This document shows, piece by piece, positions 1 to 3,576 of a DNA stretch of 5,578 nucleotides (position 1 is its first letter; each line of letters starts with the position of its first letter). Under the pieces are notes generated by a model. That model saw nothing but the letters and a program-made list of their open reading frames with translations, was not told where the DNA came from and ran no database searches. This DNA comes from CAYVOX01 sp964453035 (GTDB taxonomy: Bacteria; Chloroflexota; Anaerolineae; Anaerolineales; Anaerolineaceae). The translations under genes and the position numbers were made by a program. The DNA is taken from positions 1 to 5,578 of the forward strand of contig CAYVOX010000174.1 of the NCBI GenBank assembly GCA_964453035.1, in the 5' to 3' direction.

Positions 1-103
1 AGCGGGTTGTGTAGGATCCCACCCCGGTGATCGCGAGCGTCTCCGTCACCAGCCGTCCGCGGCTGTCATACACCCAGGTGCTGCTACCGCTGGTATCTTC
101 CAT
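1..103 (-). pseudogene. 5'-truncated fragment of a third Rhs/YD-repeat gene, running off the left edge
   Basis: Read on the minus strand from 103, this encodes MEDTSGSSTWVYDSRGRL and continues to VGSYTTR at the window edge. It matches the start of the visible part of the large Rhs protein at 5563-5461 without gaps, at about 90 of 103 bases by eye, and the match is tightest between 21 and 78. Homology stops abruptly between 103 and 104. Upstream sequence is AT-rich, unrelated to Rhs, and carries an in-frame TAA at 160-158. The ATG at 103-101 has no Shine-Dalgarno sequence, and in the intact copy the equivalent ATG is an internal codon. I infer a broken copy, either an orphan tip module or the remains of a duplicated rhs gene. 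Whether a toxin tip follows lies outside the window. Confidence 0.65.
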
Positions 104-377
104 GCATTGTTGATTTATTTTGTTGTTAAGGAACTGGTGGGGACATATGGAAAATTCTTACTTGAATTTACAGAAAAAAGGTTGCGTAATCTTTGCTTCT
201 GCCATATCGATGATTCAGAAAGCGATAAACTCATTCTTTTCAATTATTGACTACTCAATGAGAATGAATCCTATTCATCGCTAATCCTTCTAGTCAGGCA
301 TGGGGCTCTCACTCGAAGTTCGAGTTGGCCTTCAGTAGTTGCCTTGTTCATAAATCACCATATCGGCTTTTATCGCC
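104..377. other. AT-rich intergenic stretch, no convincing gene
   Basis: This 274-base stretch separates the stop codon of the double-CXXCG gene from the broken rhs piece at the left edge. Its composition is AT-rich and resembles the immunity gene rather than the rhs core. The only open frame of note is 39 codons on the minus strand (234-115), starting MSLSLSESSIW, with no recognised family and no good ribosome site. A 15-base palindrome lies at 311-325. I see no clear promoter, and no terminator with a T-run. Confidence 0.6.
311..325. repeat. short perfect palindrome
   Basis: The sequence actcgaagttcgagt is a palindrome with arms ACTCGAA/TTCGAGT around one central base. As RNA it could form a 6-bp stem with a 3-base loop. 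Flanking GGC (304-306) and GCC (328-330) could add an outer stem after an internal loop. No T-run follows on either strand, so it is not a textbook intrinsic terminator. It lies 53 bases downstream of the immunity gene stop and could be a weak terminator, a protein-binding site or chance. Confidence 0.3.
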
Positions 378-1214
378 CTACATAATCAATTGCACCACTT
401 TCATTCGTAAACCTTTCCATTTATTTTCAATAATGATTTTAGCTAGTCGATTTGATATTAGTATTTCTCGATATGCTAAATGTCCAGATCCGAACCATTC
501 ATGTGTTCTAACAATATCTACCCCTTGGGGTATACCATTCTGTTTATAGAACATCTTTCCATAACGATGGTACTCATACTTAGTCACACCACAACCTGAA
601 CAAGTACTCTTTGCCAGACTTTCCTTATCTAGCAGACTCGGTGCGGTAATTTCCGGAATAAAAATTTGAAAAATTGACCTTGCGGGTTGTCTACTCTTGT
701 GAATCATTACCTCCCATACTTCAATCCCTTTTATTTGATTATTCTTAAGTGCCTCGATAACTTCTGGAACGGTAAATAGAGAGTCGCCGGTCCATATCAA
801 TGACATAAATTTGTTTTTTCCCAGCGTTGGTTCCTTAAAAATATAATAGGGCTTAGTTTGTTTAAACACGCCACACGAAGCGCAAAATTCCCCATAATTG
901 TTAGGTTTTTTTATCCACCCGTTTTCTGGTTGAGGATATCCATGCTCAAAAACATTAACAACCCTCAACCATTCTGCGTCTAGAATTTCTCTTTCTGAAA
1001 AGATGGTCTCATAAGAATGTAATATATTCTCCTTATCGACAAATCGGCTCATTGAAGACCAAGCAGGGTTCGACTCTTCTATCTGAGCGCTAACATAAAG
1101 CCCAGAATTATCTGGCAACATAACAGCCTTAAATTTGATTCCAGTTGATTCCAAAAACTGAAATAATTTTGGCTCCTCTCTCGATTTAAATACTAATTGA
1201 TGAATTATTTCCAT
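378..1214 (-). CDS. Probable immunity protein, double-CXXCG motif family (Gmx_para_CXXCG-like)
   Basis: This is a 278-residue soluble protein with no signal peptide or membrane segment. Two CXXCG knuckles are visible: CASCG at residues 111-115 and CSGCG at 205-209. Each is followed by an aromatic-rich strand, and the pattern suggests a split zinc ribbon. The C-terminal part (about 230-275, with HEWFGSGH, then ISNRLAKII and a K-GL segment) resembles the end of the Myxococcus double-CXXCG paralogous family and, more loosely, Imm11/DUF1629. Members of these families are often encoded next to HNH-type toxins. The gene lies 19 bases after the stop of the second Rhs tip, which strongly suggests that it neutralises that toxin in the cytoplasm. 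The ATG at 1214 is chosen because an in-frame TGA lies just upstream and an AAAGGAG precedes it. Family recognition is by eye, and the immunity role is inferred from position. Confidence 0.75.
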   Translation of the reverse strand: MEIIHQLVFKSREEPKLFQFLESTGIKFKAVMLPDNSGLYVSAQIEESNPAWSSMSRFVDKENILHSYETIFSEREILDAEWLRVVNVFEHGYPQPENGWIKKPNNYGEFCASCGVFKQTKPYYIFKEPTLGKNKFMSLIWTGDSLFTVPEVIEALKNNQIKGIEVWEVMIHKSRQPARSIFQIFIPEITAPSLLDKESLAKSTCSGCGVTKYEYHRYGKMFYKQNGIPQGVDIVRTHEWFGSGHLAYREILISNRLAKIIIENKWKGLRMKVVQLIM

Positions 1215-1226
1215 AGCTCAATTGTT

Positions 1227-1233
1227 CTCCTTT
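1227..1233 (-). promoter_or_regulatory. Shine-Dalgarno site for the double-CXXCG immunity gene
   Basis: On the minus strand this reads AAAGGAG, just after the TAG stop of the second Rhs tip. It lies 12 bases before the ATG at 1214, which is a little long. It supports separate translation of the immunity gene even if the truncated toxin gene upstream is silent. Confidence 0.6.
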
Positions 1234-2310
1234 CTATTGACCGAATAGAAAGACCCGAACTGCTTTTAGCAAAACAGGATTTTGGCTGTAAATTTGTTGA
1301 GCCGCGTTCCAAATATCATCAATTGTAGCAGTTGTGGTGTTTAAAGCTGATAAGCTTCCTCGATAACCAATTACCTGTTGCCAAAGAGTAGTAAATATAC
1401 GATGTTCTTCAGGCGAGAGGTAAACACTTGGGATAGAATTAGGATTAACACCTAATATTCCTGCGAAGCGCTTTTCGATAAGATGATGTCGCTCAAAACC
1501 TCGGATGGACGGCATTTCGCCATATGGTTGAATGCCTAAAAAGAGATTGCTACAAACAGAGCTTGTAATACACGCTGTTAATGCTGCTTGATAAATAACT
1601 GGTGATCTCAATAAAAACGGCAACGTGGAAACCCATACTGCAGGATCATGTAATACATCAGCCTTTGTAACGCCGGGACTACCTATTGCATCCTTCCAAA
1701 TATCTGAGTTCCAGTGGTCATTGTTTAATGCATTTTGTTCCTCGGGAAGCAATCCAGCCCAATAAACTATAGTCCCTTGTTCTTTTTTTTCAATATATTT
1801 ACTTAGTATATAGAACGACGTCCCATCATTGCCGCATCCACCGCCCAAATCACCATCCGCACAACCTTGAACATGTCCTGACGGATCATTGAAATTCACT
1901 GGATTATTTTGTGTATATGCATACCTATCCCACGCCAACGGACTGCCCGGCTGCGGGATGAGGCTATCCGCCTGGGCAAAGCGCCCCAATGCTGTGTCGA
2001 ACCAGCGGGCGTTGTAGAAATACAACCCCGCCTCAGTCTCCAACTGCCCGGTGTAACGCCGCTGTGTCGGCGTATCCCCATTCGAGTAGCGCGTCTCTCC
2101 CCAGGCGGAATAGCGCAGTTCTGCAATTTGGTTCGCTTCAGCATCCAAAGTAATCACCGTGCTGCCCAGGTGATCGGTCAGGAAGTAGAATACTCCATCT
2201 TCAACCCCATCTTGATTGCTCTTGACCCGCATCGCAACCCGCTGACCGTTGACGCAGTAGTAACTCGTCCAGGCATGCCCGGCGGGTATTTGCGGCGCGG
2301 AGGATGTCAC
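1234..2310 (-). CDS. Orphan Rhs core fragment with C-terminal HNH-like (RHH...EEH) nuclease toxin tip
   Basis: The open frame has 358 codons from a GTG at 2310. Residues 5-146 are Rhs core, with DHLGS, ELRYSAWGETRY, RRYTGQ, GLYFYNARWFD, GRFAQADS and the closing NPVNFNDPSGH. Residues 147-358 are an unrelated tip. The tip starts with a Cys/Gly-rich stretch, has a hydrophobic region (about 225-262), and ends in a putative nuclease with RHHLIEKRF (274-282) and SPEEHRIF (299-306). His275, His276 and His303 are candidate catalytic or metal-binding residues of an HNH/Endo VII-like fold. The tip would be a DNA- or RNA-degrading toxin. The N-terminal shaft, YD repeats and any secretion signal are missing. 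Core homology ends near 2302, where IS110 debris begins. The GTG lies in that debris and has no Shine-Dalgarno sequence, so the gene is probably a silent orphan module unless recombined or read by fusion. The matching immunity gene follows 19 bases downstream. Confidence 0.8.
   Translation of the reverse strand: MTSSAPQIPAGHAWTSYYCVNGQRVAMRVKSNQDGVEDGVFYFLTDHLGSTVITLDAEANQIAELRYSAWGETRYSNGDTPTQRRYTGQLETEAGLYFYNARWFDTALGRFAQADSLIPQPGSPLAWDRYAYTQNNPVNFNDPSGHVQGCADGDLGGGCGNDGTSFYILSKYIEKKEQGTIVYWAGLLPEEQNALNNDHWNSDIWKDAIGSPGVTKADVLHDPAVWVSTLPFLLRSPVIYQAALTACITSSVCSNLFLGIQPYGEMPSIRGFERHHLIEKRFAGILGVNPNSIPSVYLSPEEHRIFTTLWQQVIGYRGSLSALNTTTATIDDIWNAAQQIYSQNPVLLKAVRVFLFGQ
1873..2302 (-). repeat. Rhs core direct repeat, copy 2
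   Basis: This segment encodes the core from APQIPAGHAW to NDPSGH. It aligns without gaps, in the same orientation and at an offset of 2335 bases, with 4208-4637. About 110 of 142 encoded residues are identical by eye, and many stretches are nearly identical at DNA level. Homology stops right after the DPSGH codons, where the tips diverge. It is a plausible site for homologous recombination that swaps tips. Confidence 0.85.
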
Positions 2311-2389
2311 CCGTTGCTTCGCGGACGCCCAACACCTGGTCGGTTATGCTGGCCTGGGCGCCAGGGTGCATGACAGCAGCGAGCGCCCT
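2300..2389 (+). pseudogene. Remnant A: IS110-family transposase, C-terminal domain scrap
   Basis: In the plus frame that includes 2312-2314, the translation reads EDVTRCFADAQHLVGYAGL, continuing GARVHDSSERP. This matches the conserved 'RF....LVGYAGL.PRV..SG' block of the Transposase_20 domain in IS110-family DEDD transposases. Homology fades after about 2389, and the N-terminal RuvC-like half is absent. The left limit coincides with the end of Rhs core homology (about 2302), so this scrap marks the breakpoint where the second rhs piece was truncated. It is non-functional. It differs in motif wording from remnant B, so I infer a different IS110 member rather than a duplicate. Confidence 0.6.
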
Positions 2390-2814
2390 ATGCTATTCTT
2401 GTCGAAATTGGCTATGAGATGTCTGCCTTCCCGACAGCTCTGCACCTTTGCTCTTAGGCAGGCTTGGCTCCTGAAAACCACAAAAGCGCCAACAAACAGT
2501 AGAAACAACGCGTGACGCCAGGCAATAACTACCTCAAAACGATCCTGTGCGAGGTCGCTTGGGTCATCGCTTCTCACAAGAAGCTCTATCTATCCACCTG
2601 GTACTGGCGGCTTAAACAGCGTACCGATGCCAAGCGCGCCATAGTGGCCTTAGCTCGTAAAATTTTGGTGATCATATTCGCGATGTTAAGGTCCAATTCC
2701 GCTTTCGATGAACAACGATTCTTGCAACCTAAGCAAACCACTGAACAGAAATGCGTTTCCCGTTTGGTTCATGAATTGACCAAGTTAGGATACGTTATCT
2801 CTGTTCCTGCTTGA
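2374..2814 (+). pseudogene. Remnant B: IS110-family transposase C-terminal region with two in-frame stops
   Basis: One plus-strand frame reads QQRAPYAILVEIGYEMSAF, then PTALHLCS, a TAG at 2455-2457, AGLAPENHKSANKQ, a TAG at 2500-2502, and then KQRVTPGNNYLK. It continues openly to the TGA at 2812. The order 'EIG.DM..F', 'AGL.P.N..S..K', 'GN.YL...L.E.AW', 'YLS..Y.RL....D.KRAIVA.A..ILVIIF' is the C-terminal Transposase_20 domain of IS110-family enzymes. The first stop replaces the Trp expected in the 'SWAGL' motif. The catalytic N-terminal domain is missing. The open piece from the GTG at 2512 encodes 100 residues and could look like a small gene, but it is debris. IS110 elements usually lack terminal inverted repeats, so element ends cannot be set here. 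Confidence 0.8.
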
Positions 2815-2949
2815 TCTATTTTCGTAGCAAAGTACTACCAGTAATACCCTTGCCGGATGGTTGAGGGCTGATATGATCAGACCAACTTCCAAAGAGCGAA
2901 ATAGGAATCTTCTTATGCCTTGTTCCGCTTTTTTTAATGGGGAAATTAC
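2815..2949. other. Gap between IS110 debris and the Imm11-like gene, with a weak hairpin
   Basis: No reading frame is supported in these 135 bases. An imperfect hairpin can be drawn at 2860-2886: GTTG pairs with CAAC, and CTGAT (2868-2872) pairs with ATCAG (2876-2880) around ATG. It lies downstream of both converging coding stretches. An A-run (on the minus strand) and T-run (on the plus strand) occur at about 2929-2936, but not directly after a GC-rich stem, so no intrinsic terminator is called. The hairpin could be the right end of the IS110 element or a weak terminator. Confidence 0.35.
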
Positions 2950-3576
2950 CTATTTGTCATGATCAAATCTGTCCAGGTAGACATCAACCTCCACTTCAAC
3001 CAAAGGAATGAGTTTTACATTATTGACTTTGGATTTCATCAGGAGATTGCGAACCTTCTTGGTGACGGCAATTTCATGATTTTGAATCAAGAAAATATCA
3101 TTGCCGTCCCAATCAGCCTCGTCGAAATACAAACCTTTATATACCTGAAAAGGTTCTCCATTTGGAACGGCTTGGCGGGTAAGGATATGGCTGCGGCTGC
3201 GGTCTCTACGGCACTCGATGCCCGTCACAGCAAAACCTTGATAGCCGGGTAGCAGTTCACCTTTCCGCCCATACACCTCCACCGGATAGGTTGACCAGCC
3301 AGTGATTCTGTTAATTTGCAAGAGTTCAGACACTCGCTTTGATATGCAGACCAAGGGTATTAGCCCTGACCAGAGAAAATCAGTGGCTTGCCCACCCTGA
3401 TACGAGCCTAATCTCAAGGGGAAATCTAGTTTCAGCCTTCCACGGAATAATTCAATCGCCTGCCTTTTAGTTAGCCATTCACTATAGCCTTCGTCACTCA
3501 ATCGGAAAGGTCTTGACGCCAGCGGATCATCCAGATGATACAATTTACTGAACTCAACGATTGACGAAGTGGACAT
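2950..3576 (-). CDS. Imm11/DUF1629-like immunity protein for the AHH nuclease tip
   Basis: This is a 208-residue soluble protein without signal peptide or membrane segment. Features resembling the Imm11 (DUF1629) family are a mid-domain 'DFLWSG.IPLVCISKRVSELL' (66-86), a Tyr/Pro-rich 'YPVEVYG' stretch (98-103), and a C-terminal 'DGNDIFLI...I.VTKKV..LL...KVNNVKLIPL' pattern (158-192). Proteins of this family sit beside AHH/HNH-type toxins and are thought to bind and block the nuclease in the producer cell. The gene overlaps the toxin's last codons by 23 bases, as expected for tight co-expression. The ATG at 3576 is preferred because GAAGGAG ends 11 bases upstream. The ATG at 3585 would be only 1-2 bases from that site. 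Further upstream starts (to 3702) would only read antidote frame inside the toxin. The immunity role is inferred from position and family. Confidence 0.8.
   Translation of the reverse strand: MSTSSIVEFSKLYHLDDPLASRPFRLSDEGYSEWLTKRQAIELFRGRLKLDFPLRLGSYQGGQATDFLWSGLIPLVCISKRVSELLQINRITGWSTYPVEVYGRKGELLPGYQGFAVTGIECRRDRSRSHILTRQAVPNGEPFQVYKGLYFDEADWDGNDIFLIQNHEIAVTKKVRNLLMKSKVNNVKLIPLVEVEVDVYLDRFDHDK

Noticed and set aside
115..234. 39-codon minus-strand frame starting MSLSLSESSIW in the left gap
   Set aside because: It has no ribosome site and no recognisable family. It is short enough to arise by chance in AT-rich DNA.
1909..2373. 154-codon plus-strand frame opposite the second rhs core
   Set aside because: It is antisense to well-conserved Rhs core motifs, and its translation shows no recognisable domain.
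2455..2502. Two in-frame TAG codons in the IS110 remnant as possible amber recoding
   Set aside because: TAG is used as the normal stop of three genes here (378, 1234, 2950). The transposase also lacks its catalytic half, so decay is the simpler reading.
2512..2814. A 100-residue plus-strand gene starting at GTG 2512
   Set aside because: Transposase homology continues upstream through stop codons, so this is the tail of a decayed IS110 transposase and not an independent gene.
2929..2936. T-run as an intrinsic terminator for the IS110 remnant
   Set aside because: No GC-rich stem lies directly before it. The nearest hairpin (2860-2886) is over 40 bases away.
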